DNA from: Streptomyces sp. NBC_00250
GTDB taxonomy: Bacteria; Actinomycetota; Actinomycetes; Streptomycetales; Streptomycetaceae
DNA length: 64,000 nt
NCBI RefSeq assembly: GCF_036192275.1
Contig: NZ_CP108088.1
Coordinates: 7,736,001-7,800,000 of the forward strand
Reading direction: 5' to 3'
Translations under genes and position numbers: made by a program
Shown here: piece after piece, positions 26,070 through 34,847 of the stretch
Layout: each line of letters begins with the position of its first letter
Position numbering within the stretch: position 1 is the stretch's first letter
The notes under the pieces: model-generated
Database searches by the model: none
Told to the model about the DNA's origin: nothing
Seen by the model: only the letters and a program-made list of their open reading frames with translations

Positions 26070-27586
26070 GCCGCCTCCAGTCCGGCCGGCTCCACGACGC
26101 CCCGGCCCGGTGCGTGCCGGGCGATCAGGGTCACGGCCTCCAGGGCCGACTCCACCGCGCCCTCGATCCACGCGGGCTCGGTCGCACAGTGCTCCCCGGC
26201 GAAGAACATCCGGTGCTGCGGTCGTACCGCCCGCCGCCGCTGCTCCTCGCACGCGGCCGCGTCCTGACCCCAGCGGATCGTGCACCCGCCCGCCGTCCAC
26301 GGATGCTCGCCCCAGGCGAGACTGGCGACGCCCCGCACCATCCCCCGGCGCAGCAACTGCGGGTGCATCCGCCCCAGTTCCTCGACCACCGTGCGGTGCC
26401 GCAGGGCGGGCGGCATGGTGCCGAGATGCTCGGCGTCCTCCCCGATCGTGTAGCTGGCGAGCAGCGCCGCACCCCGGGCGGGGTCCGGGACCCCCTCGGT
26501 CTCGGACGGCGGGTAGTACGTCTGCCGGATACGGCCTCCGGAGAACGAGGCCCCGCCCCGGATGCCCTCGCGTTCCCAGAACGGTTCGCGGCAGTGGACG
26601 GCGACCTTCGTCGCCGGGCAGTAGTCCACCTCCCGGACGACCGCGAGCTTGTCCTCGTCGAAGCCGACGAGCGTCAGACTCCGCAGGACGGAGAACGGCA
26701 CCGTGCACAGCACGTAGTCGCAGCGCCGGACGGCGGCCGACGGGCCGCCGCCGAGCCGTACGAGGACGTGGTCGGGGGCCACTTCGAAGCCGGACACCCG
26801 CTGGCCCAGCCAGATGGGCCCTCGGATCCTGGCGGCGAGCCGCTGCGCGAGCTGGTCCATTCCGCAGGCGAGCCGCACCAGTTCCGGACTGGTCTCGGTG
26901 AGGATGTCGTCGAGGAAGCCGTTCAGCCGGTCGCCGCAGCCCGCCCGGATCCCCGGATGCGCGGCGAACAGGCCGTGCACGTCGATCCGGTCCTTGGCAT
27001 GGCCGAGGAGATGCGGCGACAGGTCGACGTCCTCGACCAGGTCGAGGAGGTTGCGCGCGAGGTCGGCGCGGAGTCCGGCGCGCAGCCCGGGCGGCGCGAC
27101 GGCGTCGACGACGGCCTACAGCCACGCGCCGAACACGACGGTCTCCTCGCGGTACGGGGCACCCGGCAGCGCGGCACGGACGTCGGCGATCAGGGTCCTG
27201 GGCGCGTCCCGGAGCCGTACATGACCCGTGCTGGTCGCCAGGAACGCGTTCTCCTCGGACAGCAGGGTGGTGAACGGCCGGACCTGGTCGGCGAGGCCCA
27301 GACGCTCCACGTAGTGCATGGTGCGGCGGTGTGCCGTGGGGATGCGCATGGCGCCGAGCTCCACGAACGGCGCGCCCTCGGCCGCGCCGAAGCGGTGCGT
27401 GTGGACCCGGCCGCCGAGCCTGCGGCTGCCTTCGATGACCTCGACCCGGAACCCGAGCCGCTCCAGTTCGTAGGCGGCGACCAGGCCGGCCATCCCGGCG
27501 CCCACGACGCTGACCGTGCTGTTGGCGCGGGTCCGCCGCCGGGCGCGCGGCAGATGACGGGACTGCATGACGGTGGTGGTCTGCAT
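26066..27586 (-). pseudogene. L-amino-acid (tryptophan) oxidase-like, RebO/StaO/VioA type, with in-frame amber codon
   Basis: The frame from 27586 to 26066 codes for 506 residues apart from one TAG at 27116-27118 (codon 157). Before it lie the FAD motif VVGAGMAGLVAAYEL, the GGRVHTHRF loop and VELGAMRIP, typical of bacterial L-amino-acid oxidases. After it the same frame continues through the substrate domain to the FAD-closing FFAGEHCATEPAWIEGAVESAL. These enzymes turn L-Trp into indole-3-pyruvate imine for the next enzyme. A single C-to-T change from CAG would explain the stop. Residues 158 onward could be expressed only by read-through or restart (a GTG at 26978-26980). Confidence 0.88.
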
Positions 27587-27649
27587 GACGGTCCGACTCC
27601 CGATCGGTTCGGTGCGCAGGTCTGGGTGGGTGGGCCGGAGCGGGGACGC

Positions 27650-29335
27650 CTACGGGCCGCTGTGGGTGAGTGCGGTCAGGTAGTCGCGGAGCAGGGCGGG
27701 GCGGGCGAGCGGGGCGACGAGGCCCACGTATCCGTCGGGCCGCACCAGACGCAGATCGCCGGGGTGCCCGAGGCGCTCGGCCTCGGCGCCGTCCCACGGG
27801 GTCACGGGCAGGATCCGGACCGGGGCCGGGAACCGGGCACACGCGTCCCGGAGGGTGTCCAGCACGCCCGCGTGGGCGCCGGCGGCGTGCAGGACCAGGC
27901 TCCACCGCTCGTACGCGAGGAGCGTGTGCAGCCGGGTGGGGGCAGGGCTCGTGGGAGCCGACGGACAGGTGGTGACCGTGACGTCCGGCATGCGGTCGCC
28001 CGCGCGTGGACCCGAACGGCGGTGGCGGCCGGGGCGGTGCCAGGACAGCGCACCGCCCGCGTGGGTCCGGGCCAGGTCGCCCAGCCGCAGGTCGAGCCGG
28101 CGCTGGAAGCCGCGCCGGGAGAGGGCGGCGGGCACCGTGGCCGTGAACGCCCGGTAGCCCAGCGGGGGCAGCGGCAGCTCCATGAAGTTGAACCGCATCT
28201 CGCGGATGTACCGCACGGCGAGCAGCCGTTGCTCGTCGCTGTAGGTGTCGAGGAGGTTCTCGCCCGCCTGGCCGTGGTGCACGGCGGCGAGCTTCCAGGC
28301 GAGGTTGTGCGCGCCGAGGATGCCGACGTTCATGCCGTGGCCGCCGACCGGGGCCCAGGCGTGCGCCGCGTCTCCGGCGAGCAGCCCGCGCCCGCAGCGG
28401 AGCGTGGCGGCGACGCGGTCGCTGAAGCGGGCCCGGTTCAGCCAGGGGATCGCGGTGGGTCCGAGGCGCAGGTCCGGCATCCGGGCGGTGTCCGCGACCA
28501 GGTCCCGCAGTTCGCCGAGGGTGGGAGCGGCGGTCAGCGAGGGATCGGGGTCGTCCCGGAAACAGAAGAAGCGGTAGCCCCCGCCGGGCAACGGGAAGAC
28601 GAGCAGGGAACGGCGCGGGGCCAGGAAGATGTGGCCCCGGCCCGGCTCCTCGCCCAGCGCCCAGGTGGGGTGGGCGTTGCCCTGGACGACCTGGAGACCG
28701 GTGCGGCGCCGGCCCTCGAAGGGAATGCCGAGGCGGTCCCTGACCACGCTGGCGGTGCCCTCGCAGCCGACGATCCACGGCGCGGCGGCCGACTCGACGG
28801 TGCCGTCCTCGTGCCGCAGGGTGAACTCCGCCCGGTCGTCGTGGATCTTGACGTCCGTCACCTCGGCGTTCCACTCGACGCGGGTGCCGAGCCGGGCCAG
28901 TTCCTCGCAGAGGAGCCGTTCGATGTCGTGCTGCTCGATGTTGAGCGGGCGGGCATGGGCCGACCGTGCCCAGCCGGTGGTGAGTTCGCCGAGGGCCCGG
29001 TCGCGGGCGTGGATCGTCACCACGTCCAGCTCCACACCGTTGCGCCGGAGGGTGTCGCCGACCCCCAGGGCGTCGAGGGCCTCCCGGGCCCGCGCCCAGA
29101 GCACCAGGGCCCGGGCCTCGTGCTTCGTCGCGGGCGCCTTGTCGACGATCCGGACCCGCAGCCCGAGCCGGCGCAGGCCGATCGCCAGGGTGAGCCCGAC
29201 CGGGCCCGCCCCCACCACGCACACGTCCACGTCCGCGGACCCGGCGCGGTGGTCCCGACCGGCCCCGTCCGACGCTTCGTCGTCGACCCCGTCCCCGTCC
29301 CCGTCCGTGCCCCTGCCTGTCTCCACCCGTGTCAC
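27650..29335 (-). CDS. FAD-dependent aromatic monooxygenase (first gene of the bisindole cluster)
   Basis: The 561-residue flavin hydroxylase has a low-complexity Asp/Gly N-terminus (1-33), then VCVVGAGPVGLTLAIGL, the DG-equivalent VGCEGTASVVRDRL, the GD motif LLAGDAAHAWAPVGGHGMN and a C-terminal thioredoxin-like domain. It differs clearly from the other cluster monooxygenase. The GTG start follows GGAGGG closely. It is the promoter-proximal gene, 63 bp before the oxidase. VioC/VioD/RebC-like or indolotryptoline-type tailoring roles are possible. Confidence 0.9.
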   Translation of the reverse strand: MTRVETGRGTDGDGDGVDDEASDGAGRDHRAGSADVDVCVVGAGPVGLTLAIGLRRLGLRVRIVDKAPATKHEARALVLWARAREALDALGVGDTLRRNGVELDVVTIHARDRALGELTTGWARSAHARPLNIEQHDIERLLCEELARLGTRVEWNAEVTDVKIHDDRAEFTLRHEDGTVESAAAPWIVGCEGTASVVRDRLGIPFEGRRRTGLQVVQGNAHPTWALGEEPGRGHIFLAPRRSLLVFPLPGGGYRFFCFRDDPDPSLTAAPTLGELRDLVADTARMPDLRLGPTAIPWLNRARFSDRVAATLRCGRGLLAGDAAHAWAPVGGHGMNVGILGAHNLAWKLAAVHHGQAGENLLDTYSDEQRLLAVRYIREMRFNFMELPLPPLGYRAFTATVPAALSRRGFQRRLDLRLGDLARTHAGGALSWHRPGRHRRSGPRAGDRMPDVTVTTCPSAPTSPAPTRLHTLLAYERWSLVLHAAGAHAGVLDTLRDACARFPAPVRILPVTPWDGAEAERLGHPGDLRLVRPDGYVGLVAPLARPALLRDYLTALTHSGP

Positions 29336-29611
29336 CCGCCCTCCGATCGAGTTCCCGATGTTCAGCGTGCGGGCGGAAGATCACCTTCAACAGGGCGTGC
29401 GGCGGGGCGCGGGGATCATGGCGACCAGGGGAGATGACTACCTGTGCGTCATCTGGTCCGTTTGCGTGACGGCAATGGAATTCAGCCGTATGCTGCACGG
29501 AGAGTCACCACCTCTGGCCGGATCATTACGCTGGGGCGCCGAGTTGTCCCCAGGTGGCGTCCATTCCGCTCCTCGTCGACCACCCCCGGAGCGTCGTCGC
29601 GGCTCGCTCAC
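29336..29611. promoter_or_regulatory. Probable promoter region of the bisindole operon
   Basis: This 276-bp stretch has no convincing gene. It contains an AT-richer part (29440-29490) with two related TGCGT(C/G)A segments at 29453 and 29464. The operon would be transcribed leftward from here. No operator with clear symmetry was recognised. Confidence 0.35.
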
Positions 29612-29626
29612 GCCACGGAGCGTGGC
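29612..29626 (-). terminator. Short stem-loop after the AraC gene
   Basis: GCCACG and CGTGGC pair around a GAG loop (6-bp stem), immediately 3' of the araC-type stop. It is short and without a T-run, so this is a weak call. Confidence 0.35.
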
Positions 29627-29630
29627 CAGT

Positions 29631-30446
29631 TCACGACACCGGCGCCGATTCCTCGGGCCGCCGGGCGAAGCGCCCCGGGGTCGTTCCCACGAGCCGCTTG
29701 AACGAGCGGCTCAGATGCGACTGGTCGTAGAAGCCGGTCGCCGCCGCCACTTCCCCCGCCGGCTGCCCGTCGAGGAGCAGACGCCGGGCACGGTCGAGCC
29801 GCCGGGCGGTCAGGTACTGGTGCGGGGCGATACCGAAGGCGCCGCTGAACGCCCGTACCAGATGGGTGGGATGGGCGTGCAGGAGCCGTGCGGCCTCGTC
29901 CAGGGTCACCCCCTGGACCAGCCGTTCGTCGAGCAGCTCGCGCAGACTCCGGGCCACGCCGGGATCGGCCGGTCGCGCGCGCGTCACCGGACCGGGCCTC
30001 AGGTGGGTGCGCAGCCGTTCGCGGATGAGGGCGAGACGGCTCTGCGCCTCCAGTTCGCCGCCCCGGTCCGCGAGCGCGGCGTGCAGCTGTCCCACGCGTC
30101 GCCGCAGCAGCGGATCGACGAGGTCGGGCCCGTCTACCGCGGCGCCGATGAAGCTCTCGTCCAGCTGGGTCAGGTCCAGATAGAGGACCCGCTTGCGGAA
30201 CCCGTGAGGCGTGGCGGGCGAGCCGTTGTGCGGCACCTGCGGTGGGAGCAGGGACACCGTGTCGCCCGGAGTGCCGTGCTCACGCCGGTTCAGGTCGTAG
30301 CGGACGACGCCGTCGTCGACGATCAGCAGGGTCCACACGTCGTGGACGTGCATCGGGTACGAGTGCTCCGTGAAGCGGGCGTGGAACACCTCCACCACTC
30401 CCGGGACGTGCGGGCGCCACGCCGAAACCTCCTGCCTGGCCACCAT
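29631..30446 (-). CDS. AraC-family transcriptional regulator
   Basis: The 271-residue protein has an N-terminal cupin sensor (YPMHVHDVWTLLIVDDGVVRY, LLPPQVPHNG) and two C-terminal AraC helix-turn-helices (VTLDEAARLLHAHPTHLVRAFSGAFG and PAGEVAAATGFYDQSHLSRSFKRLVGTTPGRF). The ATG at 30444-30446 has no strong Shine-Dalgarno. It is divergent from a DUF2000 gene, a pairing often seen for this regulator group. It also reads toward the bisindole operon but ends before its promoter, so control of that cluster is possible but not shown. Confidence 0.9.
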   Translation of the reverse strand: MVARQEVSAWRPHVPGVVEVFHARFTEHSYPMHVHDVWTLLIVDDGVVRYDLNRREHGTPGDTVSLLPPQVPHNGSPATPHGFRKRVLYLDLTQLDESFIGAAVDGPDLVDPLLRRRVGQLHAALADRGGELEAQSRLALIRERLRTHLRPGPVTRARPADPGVARSLRELLDERLVQGVTLDEAARLLHAHPTHLVRAFSGAFGIAPHQYLTARRLDRARRLLLDGQPAGEVAAATGFYDQSHLSRSFKRLVGTTPGRFARRPEESAPVS

Positions 30447-30495
30447 GCAAGGAATGTACAAGACGGCTCGGCGGGGCGGTCGGCAGTCTCGGATC

Positions 30496-30930
30496 ATGAC
30501 GACCACCGACACCACACCCGTACGCTTCGACACCAAGATCGCCGTACTCCTGCGGGAGGACCTGGAGACCTGGCAGCGGCTGAACGTCACCGCGTTCCTG
30601 GTCAGCGGCCTCGGCTCCGTGGCGCCCGAGGTGATCGGCGAACCGTACGCCGACGCCGACGACACCCCGTACCTGCCGATGTTCCGCCAGCCCGTCCTGG
30701 TCTTCGAGGGCTCTGCCGAGACGCTGACCGCCGCCCACGCGCGCGTGCTCTCCCGCTCGCTCCCGAGGGCACTCTTCACGACCGATCTCTTCGCCACCGG
30801 CAACGACCGGGACAACCGCGCGGCGGTACGGGCCGTCGGGAGGGACCGGCTGGATCTCGCGGGTCTCGCCGTGTACGGGCCGCGCAACGCGGTCGACAAG
30901 GTGCTCAAGGGCGCCCGGATGCACCCCTGA
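30496..30930 (+). CDS. DUF2000 family protein
   Basis: The 144-residue product matches the DUF2000 pattern: FDTKIAVLLREDLETWQRLNVTAFL, the PYLPMFRQPVLVF segment and LDLAGLAVYGPRNAVDKVLKG at the end. The fold is related to peptidyl-tRNA hydrolase 2, with no known reaction. The start is 50 bp from the divergent AraC gene, which probably regulates it. The 131 bp downstream (30931-31061) hold only a degenerate Gly/Glu-coding repeat and no gene. Confidence 0.85.
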   Translation: MTTTDTTPVRFDTKIAVLLREDLETWQRLNVTAFLVSGLGSVAPEVIGEPYADADDTPYLPMFRQPVLVFEGSAETLTAAHARVLSRSLPRALFTTDLFATGNDRDNRAAVRAVGRDRLDLAGLAVYGPRNAVDKVLKGARMHP

Positions 30931-31061
30931 CGACCCGTGGTGCGCGCCGACGCCGGCCGCCCGGATCGCGAGCAGCCCGCCGGAGACGGGGAGCGGCTCG
31001 CGGAGAACGGTGAGCAGCCCGCAGAAGACGGTGACCAGCGCGCGGAATGCTGTGGGCGGCG

Positions 31062-32561
31062 TCAGCCCGCCGCGCGCTCCGCGCACTCCAGGAGGGTCGG
31101 GAGCGCGGCCGCCAGCGCGTCCGTGCCGTGTGCGTACGGCAGTCGGAGCCGGTCCCGGAAGCCGTCCACCGGCGAGAAGGCCGACCCCGGCACCACCGAC
31201 ACCCCGTGACGCCGCGCCAGCTGGGCCAGCGTCTCCGTGTCGGTGCCGGGGACCCGTACCCAGAGGGCGGGGCCTCCCGCCGGGCGTGTCCACTCCCAGT
31301 GCGGGGCCTCGGCCAGCAGGAGCGCCTCGGCCGCGTCCCGCTGCCCCCGCAGTGCGGCCCGGCGTCGCGCGCGTGCCTCCGGCAACGTGGCCAGCAGACG
31401 GACGGCGACGAGCTGGTCCACGACCGAGCAGGACAGGTCCACCGAGGTCTTGATCTTCGCCAGCCGGGCCACCACTTGCGGCGAGGAACGGACCCAGCCC
31501 ACCCGCAGGCCGCCCCAGAACAGCTTCGAGAGCGTGCCGACGGTCACCGACGACCCCAGGGGCAGCCCGGCCACCAGTGGCACCGGGGTGGCCTCGTCCG
31601 GCACGGTCCCGGCCGACAGGGCCGTTCCGCGACCGGCATCCCCGTCCCCCAGGGCGAGTTCCGCGCACGCCGTGTCCTCGACCGTGAACAGCTCCTGTTC
31701 CGCGAGCACCCGCTGCCACTCCCGGCGCGCCGCACCGTCCAGGCTGCGCCCTGTCGGGTTGTGGGCCGTCGGCTGGAGGTACACGAGCCGCGGCCGCGCA
31801 TGGGCGCACAGCCGCCGCAGCGCCGCCACGTCGGCCCCTTCCGTACCGCCGCCCGGACCGTCCCCGCCCACCGGGACCAGTCGGGCGCCACGCGCGCGGA
31901 GCGCCTCCAGGGCGCCCCGGTACGTGGGGTTCTCCACGACCACCGTGTCGCCCGGTTCGACCAGGGCCTGCGCCACCAGCCACACCGCCTGCTGCGAACC
32001 CGAGGTCACCAGGATCTGCCCCGCCTCCGTCGGCACCCCCGCCGCCCGGTAGTACGCGGCGATCCCCTCCCGCAAAGCCGGGATCCCGTACGGGTGGTAG
32101 CCGTCGTCCTCGAGGAGCGTGCCGAGGTCCCCGCGGGTCAGCGCCCCCACCGCGTCCCCGACCGTGCCGAGCCCCGGCAGCGCCCCGCTCGACAGGTCCG
32201 CCGTGCCGGCGGTGGCGGCGGCACGCGACCGGGCGTCGAAGCTGACCAGCCGCCCCTCCGTCACGTACCCGTCGACCGTGCCCGAGCCCCGCAGCCGGGA
32301 GCCGCTGCCCCGTACGCTCTCCAGCCATCCCTCGCTCTCCAGGAGGCCGTACGCGGCCGTCACCGTGGACCGGCTCACGCCCAGGACCAGGGCCAGTTCG
32401 CGCTGCGAGGGCAGTACGGTGCCGCCCGCCACGTCGCCGCGCCCGGCCAGCTCCCGCAGCGCGTCCGCGAGCCGCCGTGGCAGCGGTCCCGGCCCCTCCG
32501 AGGACCAGCCGGTGAGGAGTCGGGACAAACGGGTCGAAGCAATCCGGGCCATGGCATCCAT
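31062..32561 (-). CDS. MocR-type regulator (GntR helix-turn-helix fused to aminotransferase)
   Basis: The 499-residue protein has an N-terminal GntR winged helix (LPSQRELALVLGVSRSTVTAAYGLLESEGWL) and a class I aminotransferase-like domain with NPTYRGALEAL, AHNPTG and the PLP-binding Lys in GTLSKLFWGGLRVGW. MocR/GabR/PdxR proteins sense PLP or amino compounds. Starts at 32561 or, three codons later, 32552 are equally possible. It is divergent from the Tm-1-like/PEP-hydrolase pair (127 bp), its most likely target. Confidence 0.92.
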   Translation of the reverse strand: MDAMARIASTRLSRLLTGWSSEGPGPLPRRLADALRELAGRGDVAGGTVLPSQRELALVLGVSRSTVTAAYGLLESEGWLESVRGSGSRLRGSGTVDGYVTEGRLVSFDARSRAAATAGTADLSSGALPGLGTVGDAVGALTRGDLGTLLEDDGYHPYGIPALREGIAAYYRAAGVPTEAGQILVTSGSQQAVWLVAQALVEPGDTVVVENPTYRGALEALRARGARLVPVGGDGPGGGTEGADVAALRRLCAHARPRLVYLQPTAHNPTGRSLDGAARREWQRVLAEQELFTVEDTACAELALGDGDAGRGTALSAGTVPDEATPVPLVAGLPLGSSVTVGTLSKLFWGGLRVGWVRSSPQVVARLAKIKTSVDLSCSVVDQLVAVRLLATLPEARARRRAALRGQRDAAEALLLAEAPHWEWTRPAGGPALWVRVPGTDTETLAQLARRHGVSVVPGSAFSPVDGFRDRLRLPYAHGTDALAAALPTLLECAERAAG

Positions 32562-32688
32562 CTTGCGCCACGACGCAGGCCAATCCGGCTCGACTGGTCG
32601 TTGTCGCCGCAGGTCACACGACGGAGGATCGACAGCGGCGGGACCGGGAGACGGGACCGAGGGGCGGGAACGGGAGAAAGGTGAGGGC

Positions 32689-33921
32689 ATGGCGACCGTT
32701 GTGCTGGTCGGCACTCTGGACACCAAGGGGGAGGAGTACGCCTGGTTGCGCGAGCGCCTCCGGGAGTACGGCAGCGACGTCCTGCTCGTCGACACCGGGA
32801 CCACGCCCCCACCCGCCCACGCCCCCACAGCCGACGTCACCGCCGACGTCGTCGCGCGCGCGGCGGGCCACGACCTGGCCGGGCTGCGGGCCGCCGGCGA
32901 CCGCGGGGCGGCCGTCGCCGCCATGGCCCAGGGCCTCACCCGTGTCCTCGTCGACCTCTACCGCAAGGGAAAGCTGCACGCCGTGCTCGCCGCGGCAGGC
33001 AGCGGCGGCTCCGCCATCGCCGCCCAGGCCATGCGGGCCCTGCCCATCGGCGTACCGAAGGTCCTCGTCAGCACCATGGCCGGCGGCGACGTCTCCCCGT
33101 ACGTCGACAGCAGCGACCTCACCCTGATGTACAGCGTCGTCGACATCTCCGGGCTCAACTCCGTCTCCTGCCAGGTCCTCGGCAACGCGGCGGCCGCCGC
33201 CGCCGGAATGGCCCGCCGCCACGAGCGAAACCACGACGAGCCCGCGGGCCGGGGACGGCCGGTCGTCGCGGCCACCATGTTCGGCGTGACGACCCCGGCC
33301 GTCGACGCGGCCCGCGCGCGGCTCGCCGAACTCGGCTACGAGGTCCTCGTCTTCCACGCCACCGGCGCGGGCGGCCGGGCCGTCGAGAAGCTGGCCAGGG
33401 ACGGCATGCTCGACGGCGTCCTCGACCTCACCACGACCGAACTCGCCGACGAACTCGTCGGCGGAGTGCTCAGCGCGGGCCCGGCCCGGCTCACCGCCGC
33501 CGGTGCCATGGGCATCCCGCAGGTCGTCGCCCCCGGCGCGCTCGACATGGTCAACTTCGGACCGGCCGCGACCGTCCCCGAGCGGTTCACCGAACGACAG
33601 CTGCTCGTCCACAACGCGACGGTCACCCTGATGCGGACCACCGCGCGCGAGATGACCGAACTCGGCGCCGTCATGGGCCGCAAGCTCCGTACCGCGCGCG
33701 GACCGGCCGAGGTCTTCTGGCCGCTGCGCGGCGTCTCCGCCGTGGACGTCACGGACGGGCCCTTCGAGGACCCGGAGGCGAACCGGGCGGGCCTCGACGC
33801 GCTGCGCGCCGCCGTCCGCGGAGGCGAGGTCCGGGTCCACGAACTCGACGCCCACATCAACGACCCGTCGTTCGCCGTCGCCATGGCGGACCGCCTCCAC
33901 CAGCTGATCAGCGAGGAGTGA
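32689..33921 (+). CDS. Tm-1-like ATP-binding (UPF0261) protein
   Basis: The 410-residue protein starts [20 protein letters not shown], the UPF0261/Tm-1 N-terminal motif, followed by [31 protein letters not shown] and the second subdomain [15 protein letters not shown]. In plant Tm-1 this ATP-binding part is fused to a TIM barrel; here the barrel is the next gene. AAGGTGAGGG precedes the ATG. Bacterial members are of unknown function, probably in small-molecule catabolism. Confidence 0.9.
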   Translation: MATVVLVGTLDTKGEEYAWLRERLREYGSDVLLVDTGTTPPPAHAPTADVTADVVARAAGHDLAGLRAAGDRGAAVAAMAQGLTRVLVDLYRKGKLHAVLAAAGSGGSAIAAQAMRALPIGVPKVLVSTMAGGDVSPYVDSSDLTLMYSVVDISGLNSVSCQVLGNAAAAAAGMARRHERNHDEPAGRGRPVVAATMFGVTTPAVDAARARLAELGYEVLVFHATGAGGRAVEKLARDGMLDGVLDLTTTELADELVGGVLSAGPARLTAAGAMGIPQVVAPGALDMVNFGPAATVPERFTERQLLVHNATVTLMRTTAREMTELGAVMGRKLRTARGPAEVFWPLRGVSAVDVTDGPFEDPEANRAGLDALRAAVRGGEVRVHELDAHINDPSFAVAMADRLHQLISEE

Positions 33922-33926
33922 CCACC

Positions 33927-34769
33927 GTGAACACCGGGACCACCATCAGCCGTCAGGACGCGCTCGGCCGGCTGCGCGCCCAGGTCGCCGCCGGCCGCCC
34001 GATCGTCGGCGCCGGCGCGGGCACCGGACTCTCCGCCACCTGCGCCGAGGCCGGCGGGGTCGACCTGTTGATCATCTACAACTCGGGCCGCTACCGGATG
34101 GCCGGGCGCGGCTCGCTCGCCGGACTCCTGCCGTACGGCGACGCCAACGCGATCGTCACGGACATGGCGCGCGAAGTGCTGCCCGTGGTCCGCGACACCC
34201 CCGTCCTCGCGGGCGTGTGCGGCACGGACCCGTTCCGCCGCATGGACCTCTTCCTGGACGAACTCAAGGCCATGGGCTTCGCGGGCGTGCAGAACTTTCC
34301 CACGGTCGGCCTCTACGACGGCACCTTCCGCATCAACCTGGAAGAGACCGGCATGGGGTACGGCCTGGAGGTCGACATGGTCCGCGCCGCCCACGAACGG
34401 GACCTGCTCACCGCCCCGTACGTCTTCGATCCCGACCAGGCGGCCGACATGGCACGGGCCGGCGCCGACGTCCTGGTGCCCCACGTCGGGCTCACCACCA
34501 AGGGGGCCGTCGGCGCCGGAACGGCCATGACGCTCGACCAGGCCGCCGCGGCGGTCCAGGAGATGCACGACGCGGCCAAGCGCGTGAACCCCGACGTCCT
34601 GGTGCTCTGCCACGGCGGTCCCATCGCCGAGCCCGAAGACGCCCGCTACGTCCTGGAGCACACCACCGGCGTCGTCGGCTTCTTCGGAGCCTCGTCCATC
34701 GAGCGCCTGCCGACGGAACGGGCCATCACGGAACAGACCCGCGCCTTCAAGGCCCTCACCACCGGCTGA
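33927..34769 (+). CDS. Phosphoenolpyruvate hydrolase-like TIM-barrel protein
   Basis: The 280-residue protein has the PEP-mutase/hydrolase-like barrel of the Tm-1 C-terminal half: [66 protein letters not shown] and [15 protein letters not shown] chose the GTG at 33927 because GAGGAG is 8 nt upstream; a GTG at 33918 overlaps the previous stop (GTGA) and is also possible. Together with the upstream gene it rebuilds a split Tm-1 protein. Confidence 0.9.
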   Translation: MNTGTTISRQDALGRLRAQVAAGRPIVGAGAGTGLSATCAEAGGVDLLIIYNSGRYRMAGRGSLAGLLPYGDANAIVTDMAREVLPVVRDTPVLAGVCGTDPFRRMDLFLDELKAMGFAGVQNFPTVGLYDGTFRINLEETGMGYGLEVDMVRAAHERDLLTAPYVFDPDQAADMARAGADVLVPHVGLTTKGAVGAGTAMTLDQAAAAVQEMHDAAKRVNPDVLVLCHGGPIAEPEDARYVLEHTTGVVGFFGASSIERLPTERAITEQTRAFKALTTG

Positions 34770-34847
34770 CGCCGTTGTCGGTGCCGTGCCGTACAACTGA
34801 GAGCGAGAAAGACGACGGCACGACCGCACGAGGGGAGGGGGCCGCCG

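Noticed and set aside
27116..27118. TAG read as pyrrolysine in the oxidase gene
   Set aside because: No pyrrolysine genes are in the window, the family has no such residue, and a simple CAG-to-TAG mutation explains it.
19877..29335. Violacein cluster
   Set aside because: No VioE-like gene is present, and a P450 is included, which violacein clusters lack.
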